Positions 43,903-53,447 are shown, counted from the stretch's first letter. The stretch is 64,000 nt of DNA from Desulforamulus ferrireducens (GCF_002005145.1 NZ_CP019698.1:1922001-1986000); one strand, 5' to 3'. Notes: generated by a model from the letters alone, not told the origin. Made by a program: numbers and translations.

Positions 43903-44058
43903 ATGAAGAAATTTGACTGGCGGATCTATGCAAGTGGTGCCGGCTTTCTATTGATTGGTCTTAGTATGTTCTTTCCTGAGCAAACTTGGCTCATTATTGT
44001 AGGTGCCCTATTTTTTGCCCTGGGCATGATTCGTAAACCTAAAAAACGCAGAGGTTAA
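43903..44058 (+). CDS. Small two-helix membrane protein (51 residues)
   Basis: ORF with two hydrophobic segments (IYASGAGFLLIGLSMFF and TWLIIVGALFFALGMI) joined by PEQ and a basic tail KPKKRRG, so both ends probably face the cytoplasm. AGGTGG lies upstream, and a terminator follows within ten bases. An upstream in-frame TTG at 43891 is a possible start. Function unknown. Confidence 0.65.
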   Translation: MKKFDWRIYASGAGFLLIGLSMFFPEQTWLIIVGALFFALGMIRKPKKRRG

Positions 44059-44065
44059 GGTGCTA

Positions 44066-44095
44066 ATACTCGGACTGCCGAGTATTTTTGTTTTT
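44066..44095 (+). terminator. Terminator of the 51-residue membrane protein gene
   Basis: ATACTCGG/CCGAGTAT stem followed by TTTTGTTTTT. Confidence 0.9.
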
Positions 44096-44174
44096 CTATG
44101 GCAGATGGCTAGCAATCCCTGGAGTAAAAATAATAGTATTTTGGCACAATAAAATAAAAAAGGGGTGGACTAAT

Positions 44175-44342
44175 TTGCGAGACAGCACTTGGCGATATCC
44201 TAATGTAGGCTTTTGGGTAGTACATGCTGCTTCCTTAGCCGCTATGGGTTACCTAGCCTTTAAGGCCATGGATCAAAGATGTGGCGATAGGGAAGAAAAT
44301 CAAACTATTGCCGATCAGATGCCCCAAATGAAAGAACCTTAA
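44175..44342 (+). CDS. Small membrane protein (55 residues)
   Basis: The TTG at 44175 follows AAAGGGGTGG. The product has a short N-terminal part (MRDSTWRYPNVG), one hydrophobic helix (FWVVHAASLAAMGYLAF) and a polar C-terminus. In-frame ATG further up (44088) lies inside the previous terminator, so it is rejected as start. Followed directly by a strong terminator. Function unknown. Confidence 0.62.
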   Translation: MRDSTWRYPNVGFWVVHAASLAAMGYLAFKAMDQRCGDREENQTIADQMPQMKEP

Positions 44343-44354
44343 GCTAATTTTTAG

Positions 44355-44388
44355 ATGAAAAACCCGACCAATCGGTCGGGTTTTTCAT
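44355..44388 (+). terminator. Terminator, 15-bp stem
   Basis: ATGAAAAACCCGACC pairs exactly with GGTCGGGTTTTTCAT. A TATAAT (44391-44396) for the next gene follows at once. Confidence 0.9.
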
Positions 44389-44428
44389 GTATAATAGTAC
44401 TAGAGCTTATCAATGAGGTGATGCAAGA

Positions 44429-44734
44429 GTGCACATTCTTTGGCTTGTTATGGGGCTGCTAGGAGCTTTGTGGATATTTTGGGATACGAGAAAACAAGGT
44501 TATTCCCTGGAATCCAGTGTTCGTTGGGCAATCGGTACCTTTCTGGTACCGGCTGCGGTCATCCCCTTCTATTTAATGCAAAGTACCATTAAAAACAAGT
44601 TTCGGAAATCATATCCCAGGGATCCCCGTGATGTCACCTCACACATTCTTTTAAGATGTCCCTGGTGTGGCGAGTTTTATCAAGGAAATCCGGAACATTG
44701 TCCCTTCTGTCAAAGGGAGCTAAAAATAGATTAA
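44429..44734 (+). CDS. Membrane protein with C-terminal zinc ribbon
   Basis: A 101-residue protein with two N-terminal hydrophobic segments (about 3-19 and 33-50) and a C-terminal C-x2-C-x10-C-x2-C ribbon (CPWCGEFYQGNPEHCPFC). The GTG at 44429 follows GAGGTGATG. Zinc-ribbon plus membrane anchor suggests a small scaffold or chaperone-like protein; no family was recognised. It is the last of four small plus-strand genes, each with its own terminator. Confidence 0.72.
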   Translation: MHILWLVMGLLGALWIFWDTRKQGYSLESSVRWAIGTFLVPAAVIPFYLMQSTIKNKFRKSYPRDPRDVTSHILLRCPWCGEFYQGNPEHCPFCQRELKID

Positions 44735-44740
44735 ATAATA

Positions 44741-44800
44741 ACGCGGTAGTTAGCACTGCTCCCTGATTGCACAGAGAGCGGTGCTAACTACCGCGTTTTT
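44741..44800. terminator. Terminator with perfect 16-bp stem between convergent genes
   Basis: ACGCGGTAGTTAGCAC (44741-44756) and its exact complement (44781-44796), then TTTTT on the plus strand. Confidence 0.9.
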
Positions 44801-44806
44801 GGTCTA

Positions 44807-45550
44807 CTATCCTCGGGTCATGTTGGGATCATCATCCACGGTGAAGGTTTTCTTTTCTACCTTACCCAATGCTCCCATGCGTCCTAAATTCTTGCCGTTG
44901 ACATTGACTTCCACCGCTCCGGCATTGCCAACATGCAGGAATATTTTTTCCTCTGCTTGAAAATCCTTCATTTCACCCGGTGCCACAGTGCCACTAAAAA
45001 TGGTGTTACCATCTGCCACCACTTGCATCCAACTGGGGTTGTCATTAACCTTTAGCACCACCCTAACACCTTGCACCGGTTGGGGTGTAGACAATTGAGG
45101 TGAATTGTTGCTATTCCCCTTTTGTTCAACCGTGTTTTCCTGTACAGTTTGGGGAAGTTCCGGTTTATTATCCTCCGCACGTTTATTGCTGTCATAAAAA
45201 GCATTAAAGGCCAGTAGGGCTACCACTGCGGCACCAGCAGCCAAATACCGCCATTTCTTACTGCCACCAGATATACTTACCGGTTCTATTTCCTTAGTTT
45301 CCACCGCTGGCGCTGGATTATTATTAGTCAGCATATTATATTCTTGCATAATTTCTTCGGTATCCAGTTCCAGAAACTTGGCATAGGTTCTCAAAAAAGC
45401 CTTAGCATAAACAGGACCAGGCAGGACATCAAATTTTTCCTCTTCCAATGCCTTAAGATACTTGGTTCTAATCTTGGTGGACTCTTCCAAGTACTCAAAA
45501 GAATAGTCCTTCTTCAAGCGCGCATTCCTCAGGGCTTCCCCTATTGGCAT
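44807..45550 (-). CDS. RodZ/YmfM-like helix-turn-helix membrane protein
   Basis: A 247-residue protein. An Xre-type helix-turn-helix (about residues 1-70, IGEALRNARLKKDYSFEYLEEST) is followed by a polar linker, one transmembrane helix (about 95-112), a low-complexity proline/asparagine stretch and a DUF4115-type beta domain (about 155-240). RodZ links the MreB cytoskeleton to the membrane. Of the tandem ATGs 45553 and 45550 after GGAGGTGAGG, the second has better spacing. The start region lies inside the end of mnmH (56-base overlap). Confidence 0.87.
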   Translation of the reverse strand: MPIGEALRNARLKKDYSFEYLEESTKIRTKYLKALEEEKFDVLPGPVYAKAFLRTYAKFLELDTEEIMQEYNMLTNNNPAPAVETKEIEPVSISGGSKKWRYLAAGAAVVALLAFNAFYDSNKRAEDNKPELPQTVQENTVEQKGNSNNSPQLSTPQPVQGVRVVLKVNDNPSWMQVVADGNTIFSGTVAPGEMKDFQAEEKIFLHVGNAGAVEVNVNGKNLGRMGALGKVEKKTFTVDDDPNMTRG

Positions 45551-46622
45551 CATCCTCACCTCCGCTGTCCACAGGTATACCATATTCCGGTAATGCTTTA
45601 ACCCATTGAGCGATTTCCGCAGATGCCTGATCAAGGTTATTACAATTTACAGATAAGTCGTAATCCTCGCTGGGTCCATCGGGATATTTATAAAGTGGGT
45701 CATAGTAATGATGTAGTAAATAGGGTATTACTTCGTCAAATCTTTTCTCGGCAATTTTTTGATTAAGTTCTTCCACTGTCTTATTACCCAGGGATTTTTT
45801 TAGCAGCTTAGTACTGAATTGCAATTTTTCAACGTTACAATCAGGGCCGGAGGTATAATCTTCAATGATACGTTCAACCCGATGTTCCATGGATGCATAA
45901 AGCAAAATACGATATCCTTTAGCCATGGAAGCAATCAGCGCTGGAGGTACAATTAGTTTACCCACCCGGCGGCTTTCGCACTCTACCAGAATAATACCTT
46001 TTCTTTCCGCTGCTGATAATACGTCTACAATCTGAGCCTCGAAATCTTTCTGACTGGGAGAAGGCGGCAAACCAATTTTTCCATAAGCCGAACCCCGATG
46101 CTTGGCAATCCCCTCCAGGTCAAGGGCCGGTAAACCAAGCTGTTGTAACTTTTTTAAGATCATTGTCTTACCTACGCCGGTTAATCCGTGCAAAACAATG
46201 CTTTTATGGGGTATGCATTCTCTGTCCAAGTAACGATTAACATAGCGCCGGTAGGCTTTATAACCCCCCTGTATTCTCATAACCTTAAGTCCCAGGGTAT
46301 TTAAAATTGAGGTGGCGTATTTGCTGCGCATACCACCACGCCAGCAGTAAAGCACTATGTCTTTATTTTGACTAAGGTTACTGATTTTTTCATATAATGC
46401 AGACAGCTTGGGGCCGGCAATTTCTAAACCCAAGCGTTTTGCTTCCTCAGCACCAATTTGTTTATAGGTTGTACCTATTTTAGCTCTTTCTTCGTTAGTA
46501 AATAGTGGTACATTGACGGCTCCCGGAATGGAACCATCTTCATATTCTGCCTCAGAACGAACATCAACAATACAAACGTCTTTTAATTTCAGTGCCTCAT
46601 CAATAGTTATAAATCTATCCAT
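45495..46622 (-). CDS. mnmH: tRNA 2-selenouridine synthase
   Basis: A 375-residue SelU/MnmH, which replaces sulfur by selenium at U34 of certain tRNAs through a geranylated intermediate. The N-terminal rhodanese domain has the active cysteine in LYCWRGGMRSK (about residue 93). The P-loop domain has HGLTGVGKT (about 145). The last about 28 residues (acidic, no obvious fold) extend 56 bases over the rodZ-like gene. Presence of this enzyme implies that the organism makes selenophosphate; selD is not in the window. Confidence 0.94.
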   Translation of the reverse strand: MDRFITIDEALKLKDVCIVDVRSEAEYEDGSIPGAVNVPLFTNEERAKIGTTYKQIGAEEAKRLGLEIAGPKLSALYEKISNLSQNKDIVLYCWRGGMRSKYATSILNTLGLKVMRIQGGYKAYRRYVNRYLDRECIPHKSIVLHGLTGVGKTMILKKLQQLGLPALDLEGIAKHRGSAYGKIGLPPSPSQKDFEAQIVDVLSAAERKGIILVECESRRVGKLIVPPALIASMAKGYRILLYASMEHRVERIIEDYTSGPDCNVEKLQFSTKLLKKSLGNKTVEELNQKIAEKRFDEVIPYLLHHYYDPLYKYPDGPSEDYDLSVNCNNLDQASAEIAQWVKALPEYGIPVDSGGEDDANRGSPEECALEEGLFF

Positions 46623-46795
46623 TTATACTTCCCTGCTGCCTTCTATTCTCGACTTGTCTTATTTTTCCTGCCTGTATTTAAGCAAAATCCAAATATTTAG
46701 GAATAATAACCTTGTACGGCCATATTCTTACATTTTCTGTGACTTTCTGGATTGTCAAATACTAATAATCAATTGCACCGTCAGTATAGCATGAA

Positions 46796-46828
46796 GAATA
46801 AAAACGGTCAACTTATGTAAGTTTGACC
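46796..46828 (-). terminator. ftsK terminator
   Basis: Imperfect GGTCAAACTT/AAGTTGACC stem followed by GTTTTTATT on the minus strand. Confidence 0.65.
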
Positions 46829-46849
46829 ATTATATTGTAAAAATATAAC

Positions 46850-49129
46850 CTATTTTCCCTTAAAGGTTTGTAAATATTGTTCCATGGTCATTAATATTGC
46901 CCGGGGCTTACTGCCCTCATAACCACCGACAATTCCTTTCTTTTCCATGATGTCAATCAGACGGGCTGCTCGGGCATAGCCAATATGCAAACGCCTTTGT
47001 AGCATGGAAATTGAGGCATGGCCTGTCTCGATCAATATCCTTACCGCTTCCGGTAATAGTTCATCCTCTGCCTCTGGTTCTTCCTGTTCCTTAGGCTCTT
47101 CCTTAGCCACAGTATCATCATAAACCGGTTCCGCCTGTTTCTTCAGATAGCTTACTAAATCTTCCACCTCACGGTCCGATAAGAAAGCCCCCTGTACCCG
47201 CAAGGGTTTAGAAGCTCCCACCGGGAAGTAGAGCATGTCGCCTTTACCCAGTAATTTCTCCGCACCTGCCATGTCGAGAATGGTGCGAGAATCAACCTGG
47301 GAAGATACGGCGAAGGAAATGCGGGAGGGTATATTGGCTTTAATTAAACCGGTAATTACATCCACCGATGGCCGTTGGGTTGCTACCACCAAATGTATTC
47401 CTGCTGCCCGAGCCATTTGGGCTAAACGGCAGATGGCATCTTCCACATCCGCAGGAGCCACCATCATTAAATCAGCTAACTCATCGATAATTACCACCAT
47501 GAGAGGTAATCTGCTTTGGCCTTCCCCAGGCTCTCTTTCATTAAATATACTGTTATACCTGGTAATATCCCTAACCCCGGCCTTAGCAAATAATTCATAG
47601 CGTCTTTCCATTTCCCTAACTGCCCAGCGCAAGGTAGTGGCAGCCTTTTTAGGGTTGGTGACCACCGGTGATACCAAGTGAGGAATACCGTTATAGGTGG
47701 TTAACTCCACCATTTTAGGATCGATCATTAAAAATTTGACTTCCTCTGGCGTGGCCTTAAAGAGAATAGAGGAAATGAGAGTATTTATACAAACACTTTT
47801 TCCCGCCCCCGTGGCTCCAGCAATGAGCAAGTGAGGCATTTTAGTAAGATCCGCCAGAATAGGGGTGCCGGCTATGTCTTTGCCCAGGGCTACGGTTAGA
47901 CGGGAGGGAGCAGCAGTAAATTCCTGCGACTCCAGTAAATCTCGAATATGCACCATGGAGATTTCCCGGTTGGGAACTTCGATGCCCACCGCAGCCTTAC
48001 CGGGAATAGGTGCCTCAATGCGCACATCCGGCGCAGCCATGGCCAAGGCTATATCATCCGCCAGGCTGACAATCCTGCTCACTTTTACACCCGCCGGTGG
48101 CTGTATTTCATATCTGGTGATGGCAGGTCCCCGGGAAACCTGAGTAACCTTGGCCTTAATACCAAAGCTCTCTAAAGTCTCCTCTAACTTAGCTATATTA
48201 TCTGTTATGTCCTTGGCCGTGGTTATATTTTTCGCGCTTTTCATGGGTTTTGCCAACAGAGTCAGGGGAGGCAATTTAAAATTACTTACATCATTTAATG
48301 ATAGCTGGGTAAAGGAAGTAGTATTCTCTTCCTCAAACTCCTTGCTATCAGACAAGGGCTTCTCACTTTTGCCGCTTTTAGTGCCAAAGGTTAAGTTAAT
48401 GGGTCCGGTTGCTTCTAAATCATCCTTGGCCTGGTAATCAGTAATGGGCATTTCTGCCGGGGTAAACTGCAGGTCTTCCACTGCATTATTGATGATCACC
48501 GGCGGCATTTTATCTTGCTCCTTAGCATTATGGGACGTAGTTTCTTCTACTTCTGTAAATAGAAAATCACTAAGCCGCTTGCCGGTACCGGAAAAACATG
48601 CTTTCACACGTGCAGTTGCTTTTTGTGCCAATACAGCCATGGAAACATTGGTCATTAATAAAATCGCAACCACCGCAGCGGCCGCTAACAAAATGACGGT
48701 TCCTACTTGACCAAAGGATTGCAAAAGTAAAAAAGCCAAGAGGGAACCAACCAACCCACCACCCTGACTGGCTGTTGCCTGATCAGTAACAGTCATTAGT
48801 ATTTCTAGAAAGGTTGGTTTCAAAGGCACCATTAAACTCAATACCGTCAGGGTAAGAAAAAATAATAACACCGCCCCGTAAACTTTGATATTCACCGGAG
48901 TCTTACTGCGATCCACAATGAGCTTGATGCCAAAGAGACCGAGGAAGATCATTAACACCACCCCACCCAGGGTGCCAAACAGGCTTTTTAGGACACGCCC
49001 GACAAAACCACCGATGGCCCCCAGGGGTGTGTCAGCAAAACTGATCAGTCCTAACACTGCTATGGATAATAATGCAATACCAAATATTTCATATTTCAAA
49101 TCATCCCTAATTTTTTTCAGCAAATCCAA
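46850..49129 (-). CDS. ftsK: DNA translocase FtsK/SpoIIIE
   Basis: A 759-residue DNA pump that moves chromosome through the division or sporulation septum. Four N-terminal membrane helices (to about residue 170) and a linker precede the alpha-beta motor: Walker [10 protein letters not shown] (about 440), Walker [13 protein letters not shown], then a C-terminal gamma winged helix (about 700-759) that reads oriented motifs. Operon place next to tepA and ylzJ matches Bacillus spoIIIE. The TTG at 49129 has GGGGGAGGTG at proper spacing, while the GTG at 49138 is inside that site. Confidence 0.95.
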   Translation of the reverse strand: MDLLKKIRDDLKYEIFGIALLSIAVLGLISFADTPLGAIGGFVGRVLKSLFGTLGGVVLMIFLGLFGIKLIVDRSKTPVNIKVYGAVLLFFLTLTVLSLMVPLKPTFLEILMTVTDQATASQGGGLVGSLLAFLLLQSFGQVGTVILLAAAAVVAILLMTNVSMAVLAQKATARVKACFSGTGKRLSDFLFTEVEETTSHNAKEQDKMPPVIINNAVEDLQFTPAEMPITDYQAKDDLEATGPINLTFGTKSGKSEKPLSDSKEFEEENTTSFTQLSLNDVSNFKLPPLTLLAKPMKSAKNITTAKDITDNIAKLEETLESFGIKAKVTQVSRGPAITRYEIQPPAGVKVSRIVSLADDIALAMAAPDVRIEAPIPGKAAVGIEVPNREISMVHIRDLLESQEFTAAPSRLTVALGKDIAGTPILADLTKMPHLLIAGATGAGKSVCINTLISSILFKATPEEVKFLMIDPKMVELTTYNGIPHLVSPVVTNPKKAATTLRWAVREMERRYELFAKAGVRDITRYNSIFNEREPGEGQSRLPLMVVIIDELADLMMVAPADVEDAICRLAQMARAAGIHLVVATQRPSVDVITGLIKANIPSRISFAVSSQVDSRTILDMAGAEKLLGKGDMLYFPVGASKPLRVQGAFLSDREVEDLVSYLKKQAEPVYDDTVAKEEPKEQEEPEAEDELLPEAVRILIETGHASISMLQRRLHIGYARAARLIDIMEKKGIVGGYEGSKPRAILMTMEQYLQTFKGK

Positions 49130-49256
49130 ATTGGGCACCTCCCCCTAATATATACTACAGAAATTTCCAAAATCCTTTTCCGGGATACCCTGAGGTATAA
49201 AGCCTGGTCAGATAAAACATATTAAACGTAAATCAAATAAAAGGAGGTTCAGACCT

Positions 49257-49469
49257 ATGCCACATGGTACCCCTGGAATTACAGCCAGAGAACTTATTGA
49301 CTTACAAGCACATTTAATGCTGGAGAGCAATTTGGTAGGTCAACTTAACCATTTTGCCCAGGAATGCACCAACCCGCAGTTAAGTCAAATCTGCCAAAAT
49401 ATATCCCAAAGCCGCATGGACTGTATGCAAAGGCTGGCTCATTATGTCAATATTGCCCCTATGCAATAA
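49257..49469 (+). CDS. Small spore coat-like protein
   Basis: A 70-residue protein with MPHGTPGITARELIDLQAHLMLESN, a helical layout shared with CotF-like spore coat proteins, and three cysteines (ECTNPQLSQIC, MDC). The ATG at 49257 follows AAAGGAGG, and it is followed 21 bases later by the second coat gene. Probably made in the mother cell late in sporulation; the sigma-K/E promoter could not be fixed by eye. Confidence 0.8.
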   Translation: MPHGTPGITARELIDLQAHLMLESNLVGQLNHFAQECTNPQLSQICQNISQSRMDCMQRLAHYVNIAPMQ

Positions 49470-49490
49470 TTTTAGACAGGAGGTCGTTGG

Positions 49491-49877
49491 ATGTATCAGG
49501 ATCAGGTAACTGATAAAAACTTGTGTTTGGCCCTCATTAATCAGCTCAAATGGAGCGCCACCTGTCTCACCGGTAAAATCTTGGAATGCGCTGATGACCA
49601 GTTGAGACAGGAATATATGCAAATCCTTAACCGTACCTTCGCTGAACAAAAACGAGTCTTCGACTTTGCCCATCAGCAGGGTTGGTACCAACCCATGATG
49701 GCAGAACAGCAAATGATTGGTCAGGTACAAAGCGATACACAAAAACTAATGATGGAGCAGCAGCATAGCATGGGCAACATGCACCAAATAGCTCAACAGC
49801 AGAGTATACAAAGCCAGGGTATGTATAACTATCAAAATCAAAACCATTATGGTGGACAACCATATTACAGCCGGTAA
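49491..49877 (+). CDS. Spore coat protein, CotF-like
   Basis: A 128-residue protein. The first 80 residues form a four-helix, ferritin-like CotF domain (LCLALINQLKWSATCLTGKILEC, RQEYMQILNRTFAEQKRVFDFA). The C-terminal tail is rich in Q, M, N, H and Y, as in self-assembling coat proteins. The ATG at 49491 follows AGGAGG. Two-gene operon with the preceding small coat gene; ends at repeat copy 2. Confidence 0.87.
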   Translation: MYQDQVTDKNLCLALINQLKWSATCLTGKILECADDQLRQEYMQILNRTFAEQKRVFDFAHQQGWYQPMMAEQQMIGQVQSDTQKLMMEQQHSMGNMHQIAQQQSIQSQGMYNYQNQNHYGGQPYYSR

Positions 49878-49888
49878 GAAGTAATTCA

Positions 49889-49921
49889 GGGAGTGGCGCA
49901 TATTTGCGACACTCCCTTTTT
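49889..49921. terminator. Terminator hairpin of repeat copy 2
   Basis: GGGAGTGGCGCA (49889-49900) pairs with TGCGACACTCCC (49905-49916) with one mismatch, then TTTTT. Placed right after the coat gene. Confidence 0.8.
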
Positions 49922-50007
49922 AGGGCCATTGGCTTTTGGCCATTAGCCTTTAGTCGTTAGCCATTGGCTTAGTTGGATAAAACCTGGTACTGGTAGCATA
50001 TATCCCC
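49889..50007 (-). repeat. Composite intergenic repeat, copy 2
   Basis: On the minus strand the conserved box (GGGGATATATGCTACCAGTA then CCAGGTTTTATCCAACTAAGCC, 50007-49966) precedes seven heptamer units (49970-49923) and the GGAGTGTCGC-type hairpin, the same order as copy 1. It is part of a gene-free stretch of 566 bases (49878-50443); the middle (50008-50248) is GC- and AT-patchy with short inverted repeats and no gene. Confidence 0.7.
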
Positions 50008-50248
50008 GGAGAGAGGATTTAAAGAACCCCCTCGCCGAGGAGAGTAATGCAAAATATCTCTACTAAGGCATACTAGAAATTGAAGTGGTGCTTAATTTAA
50101 TTTTATCAAATTACCCCTTTTGTAATGCACTCCTGAGGGGGCAGGTTCGGGGTCGGAAGTCAAGCAAGGCGCGCAGCGCCTGGGGGAGATGCTTTTTATG
50201 CCCACTCCCTCTGACGGTTACGCCACCACCTCAGGAAGGGTTTAAAAA

Positions 50249-50393
50249 GGCCTATGGCTTATGGCTTAAGGCCCAAGGCCAATCATTTAAAGGCCAATGG
50301 CCAAAGGCTAAAGGCCAAAAGCCTGTGTCTTAAGGGCTACGGCCAATCTTTAAAGCCGATGGCCGATGGCTGATGGCCGATGGCCGACGGCCA
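50249..50393. repeat. Long GGCCRAT heptanucleotide tract
   Basis: About twenty units of a degenerate heptamer run almost without gap: GGCCTAT, GGCTTAT, GGCTTAA, GGCCCAA, GGCCAAT, further units with a few six- or eight-base slips, ending GGCCGAT, GGCTGAT, GGCCGAT, GGCCGAC, GGCCAAT. A period of seven excludes a coding repeat. A downstream patch to 50443 is unremarkable. Confidence 0.75.
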
Positions 50394-50443
50394 ATTCGCG
50401 CCATCCCTTAATTGCACGGCTTTTAGTTAATTTCGCAGGCTAA

Positions 50444-50650
50444 TTATGTGAGCAATCCTGGATAGACCCCCTGGTTAAGAAAATGAGCCGGGTCACTGCT
50501 ATTGATGCGCACCACTCTCCTTTGCCCATTCTCTGCCTTTTCCAGCAAAACAGGAATGCCGTCCACTTCCCCGGTTTCATAACTGGGATAACTATTGTCA
50601 TCAAAGCCTTGTAATACTTGTTCCGGTGCCAGTGGTGTCCAAAGAATCAT
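50444..50650 (-). CDS. ylzJ: YlzJ-like protein
   Basis: A 68-residue YlzJ-family protein of unknown function, found after tepA in spore-formers. It begins [15 protein letters not shown], as homologues do, so the ATG at 50650 is used (AGAGGTG upstream) rather than the GTG at 50662. The ATG overlaps the tepA stop in ATGA. Confidence 0.88.
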   Translation of the reverse strand: MILWTPLAPEQVLQGFDDNSYPSYETGEVDGIPVLLEKAENGQRRVVRINSSDPAHFLNQGVYPGLLT

Positions 50651-51483
50651 TGTAGCATACACCTCTCTCTACCCTTGCGTTCCTCGATGAATTGCTTCAG
50701 TTTACATAGGGCCTGGCCAATACCACCCACTTCATCAATCAAACCGTATTCCACGGCATCCTTACCAATAACCACCGTACCGATATCCCTGGCTAATTCT
50801 CCTGTGCGGAACATGAGCTCACGAAACTGTTGATCGGATATTTTAGAGTGCTCAGTAACAAAACGAATCACTCTGTCTTGCATTTTATCTAAGTAATCAT
50901 AGGTCTGGGGAACGCCAATAACCAATCCGTTTAAGCGAATGGGGTGGATGGTCATGGAGGCTGTGGGAGCAATAAAACTATAATCTCCGGAAACCGCGAT
51001 GGGTACGCCAATACTATGACCGCCCCCTAGGACCAGGGTAACCGTGGGCTTGGTCATAGTGGCCACAACTTCGGCAATAGCCAAACCAGCCTCCACATCG
51101 CCACCCACGGTATTTAAGATCAATAGTACCCCTTCTATGTTATCATCCTGTTCAATACCCACCAATTGCGGAATAATATGTTCATATTTAGTGGTTTTGT
51201 TCTGTTGCGGCAGCATAATATGGCCTTCAATTTGCCCAACAATGGTTACACAATGAATGTTACTCTTGACAGTTTCCGGCATGGTAGGGGTTCCCATTTC
51301 CTTAATATTTTCCAACGTTCCTTTTGCTTGTCCCATTACTCTTTTCGGTGCTGCGGGAGGATGGGGATTGGTTTGAGGCATGTTTGGGGCAACCGGCGGC
51401 TGCAATGGGTTGGGATTTACTGTATTAGGATTATAAGGTACGCCTCCTGGCTCATTATTATTGTAAAACCTTGGGTTCATCAT
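50647..51483 (-). CDS. tepA: ClpP-family serine protease, TepA
   Basis: A 278-residue protein. A proline/asparagine-rich N-terminus (to about residue 50) is followed by a ClpP-like domain with [21 protein letters not shown], the nucleophile region [14 protein letters not shown] and the histidine in TIHPIRL. In Bacillus TepA supports protein export and spore-protein degradation. The ATG at 51483 or the next ATG at 51480 lies after GAGGAG. It is followed by ylzJ as in Bacillus. Confidence 0.92.
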   Translation of the reverse strand: MMNPRFYNNNEPGGVPYNPNTVNPNPLQPPVAPNMPQTNPHPPAAPKRVMGQAKGTLENIKEMGTPTMPETVKSNIHCVTIVGQIEGHIMLPQQNKTTKYEHIIPQLVGIEQDDNIEGVLLILNTVGGDVEAGLAIAEVVATMTKPTVTLVLGGGHSIGVPIAVSGDYSFIAPTASMTIHPIRLNGLVIGVPQTYDYLDKMQDRVIRFVTEHSKISDQQFRELMFRTGELARDIGTVVIGKDAVEYGLIDEVGGIGQALCKLKQFIEERKGRERCMLQ

Positions 51484-51555
51484 AGTCACTCCTCGGAATT
51501 ATTTATGCCTGTCTTTAGTATGCCTTGAAATCATTACCATAATGTATCATAAAGC

Positions 51556-51590
51556 AAAAAACTCCCTCCATTTAATTGGCGGGAGTTTTG
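51556..51590 (-). terminator. Terminator after the RNase J gene
   Basis: AAAACTCCC/GGGAGTTTT stem, then TTTTTTGC on the minus strand. Confidence 0.85.
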
Positions 51591-51596
51591 TGAGTA

Positions 51597-53261
51597 TCAT
51601 ATTTCCATGATGATCGGTAAGATCATTGGCCTTCTCCTAGTTTTTTCATAAAGAAACTTTCCTAAGTCGTCTCTAACCATAGATTTTATGGCAGCCCATT
51701 CAGAGATGCCCTTGCCACAACATTTATCCAAGGCCTGCTTCACCTTTGTTTTAGCCTCTTCCATGAGCAACTCCGATTCTCGGACATAGACAAAGCCCCG
51801 AGAAACTATGTCTGGGCCTGCCAGTATTTGATTATTTTCCTTATCCAGGGTAACCACCACAATTAAAATACCATCCTGGGACAATTGTTTCCTATCTCGT
51901 AAAACAATATTTCCCACATCGCCGACACCCAGGCCATCCACCAAGACCTTGCCAGAACTGACTCTACCGGCCATCCGTCCTGTTTTGCGGGTAAATTCGA
52001 AAACTTGTCCATTCTCACCTACAAACACATTTTCCGCCGGAATTCCCAGTTCCTTGGCCAATTCCGCATGTTTCTTTAACATACGATATTCGCCATGCAC
52101 AGGGATGAAAAATTTAGGCCGCACAAGGTTAAGCATAAGCTTTAATTCTTCTTGACTGGGGTGACCAGACACATGGATGCCTGACACCGCCTCATAGATT
52201 ACCCTTGCCCCCAGTTTAAATAGCTGGTCAATAATTCTGGCTACCAGTTTTTCATTGCCCGGTACCGGTGTGGCAGAAATAATGACAGTGTCACCGGGCA
52301 TGAGATTTACTTGACGGTGATCGTTCATAGCAATCCGGGTTAAAGCAGACATAGGCTCCCCTTGGCTGCCGGTGGTCAGTAAAACAACCTTATGCAAGGG
52401 TAGTCGGTTGGCTTCATCTAATTCAACTAGGGTACCCTCAGGTATATGCAGGTAACCCAACTCACTTGCCACCTGGACAACATTCGCCATACTCCGACCC
52501 ACCACAGCTACATGTCTGTCGTATTTATGTGCTACAGTAATGGCCTGTTGCAACCGGTGAACATTTGAGGCAAAGGTAGCAATAATAATTCTATCCCTGG
52601 CATATCGGAAGGTCTCCTCAAAGGTTTGACCTACTAAACTTTCAGACATGGTGTAGCCGGGACGCTCGACATTGGTACTATCCGAAAGCATCACCAGGAC
52701 GCCTTTTTCTCCCAGGGCAGCAAACCTGGGTAAATCAATGACTTCCCCATCCACAGGGGTTTGGTCAATTTTAAAATCTCCGGTGTGCAGCAGAGTGCCT
52801 ACCGGTGTGTGGATGGCAATAGCCATAGAATCTGGAATACTATGGGAAACACGAATAAATTCTACCTTGAAGGGTCCAATAGGTATGATTTCCCGAGGTT
52901 TGATGGTATTAAGTTTAACCTGTTCCAGCATATTATGCTCTTTTAATTTACCCTGCACCAAACCAAGGGCAAGCTTTGATCCGTACACCGGGACGTTAAT
53001 TTGCTTTAAAAAGTATGGTAACGCCCCAATATGATCTTCATGTCCATGGGTAAGTAGTATACCTAATACCTGCTCCTTATGTTCCAAGAGATAGCTGATA
53101 TCAGGAATGACAATATCAATACCCAACATTTCTTCCTCGGGAAACATTAAACCACAATCGATCACAACAATATTTTCCCCAAATCTCACCGCGGTCATGT
53201 TTTTACCGATCTCGCCTAATCCCCCCAGGGGAATTACAGCTAATTTGGGTTCTTTGGCCAA
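51597..53261 (-). CDS. rnj: Ribonuclease J
   Basis: A 554-residue beta-CASP metallo-beta-lactamase acting as 5' exo- and endoribonuclease in rRNA maturation and mRNA decay. HGHEDHIGA holds the zinc ligands (about residue 75), TGDFKIDQTP and SDSTNVERPG follow, the beta-CASP part includes ASGHPSQEELK-like GHPSQEE, and a C-terminal domain closes it. The TTG at 53261 follows AGGAGGTG. By operon position, it corresponds to RnjB of Bacillus. Confidence 0.95.
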   Translation of the reverse strand: MAKEPKLAVIPLGGLGEIGKNMTAVRFGENIVVIDCGLMFPEEEMLGIDIVIPDISYLLEHKEQVLGILLTHGHEDHIGALPYFLKQINVPVYGSKLALGLVQGKLKEHNMLEQVKLNTIKPREIIPIGPFKVEFIRVSHSIPDSMAIAIHTPVGTLLHTGDFKIDQTPVDGEVIDLPRFAALGEKGVLVMLSDSTNVERPGYTMSESLVGQTFEETFRYARDRIIIATFASNVHRLQQAITVAHKYDRHVAVVGRSMANVVQVASELGYLHIPEGTLVELDEANRLPLHKVVLLTTGSQGEPMSALTRIAMNDHRQVNLMPGDTVIISATPVPGNEKLVARIIDQLFKLGARVIYEAVSGIHVSGHPSQEELKLMLNLVRPKFFIPVHGEYRMLKKHAELAKELGIPAENVFVGENGQVFEFTRKTGRMAGRVSSGKVLVDGLGVGDVGNIVLRDRKQLSQDGILIVVVTLDKENNQILAGPDIVSRGFVYVRESELLMEEAKTKVKQALDKCCGKGISEWAAIKSMVRDDLGKFLYEKTRRRPMILPIIMEI

Positions 53262-53447
53262 AACCGCACCTCCTATATCTACATAGTCAATTCAGTAATA
53301 AGTCGTAGTCTTTTTTGTAACGGTGAGAAACTAGGAGAAGGCGGGGAAAATATGAAATTGTCCGATTTGTGGGAAACCGTTCCAGTAACCTACTCAAACA
53401 ATTATACTTAAAAAAGGCTTCAACGGCAATATAATTGCCCATAAGTA

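Noticed and set aside
50085-50333. 82-codon plus-strand ORF between coat gene and ylzJ
   Set aside because: It lies in the repeat region, is made partly of heptamer units and has no ribosome site.
50249-50393. CRISPR array
   Set aside because: Units are seven bases without spacers, and no cas genes are near.
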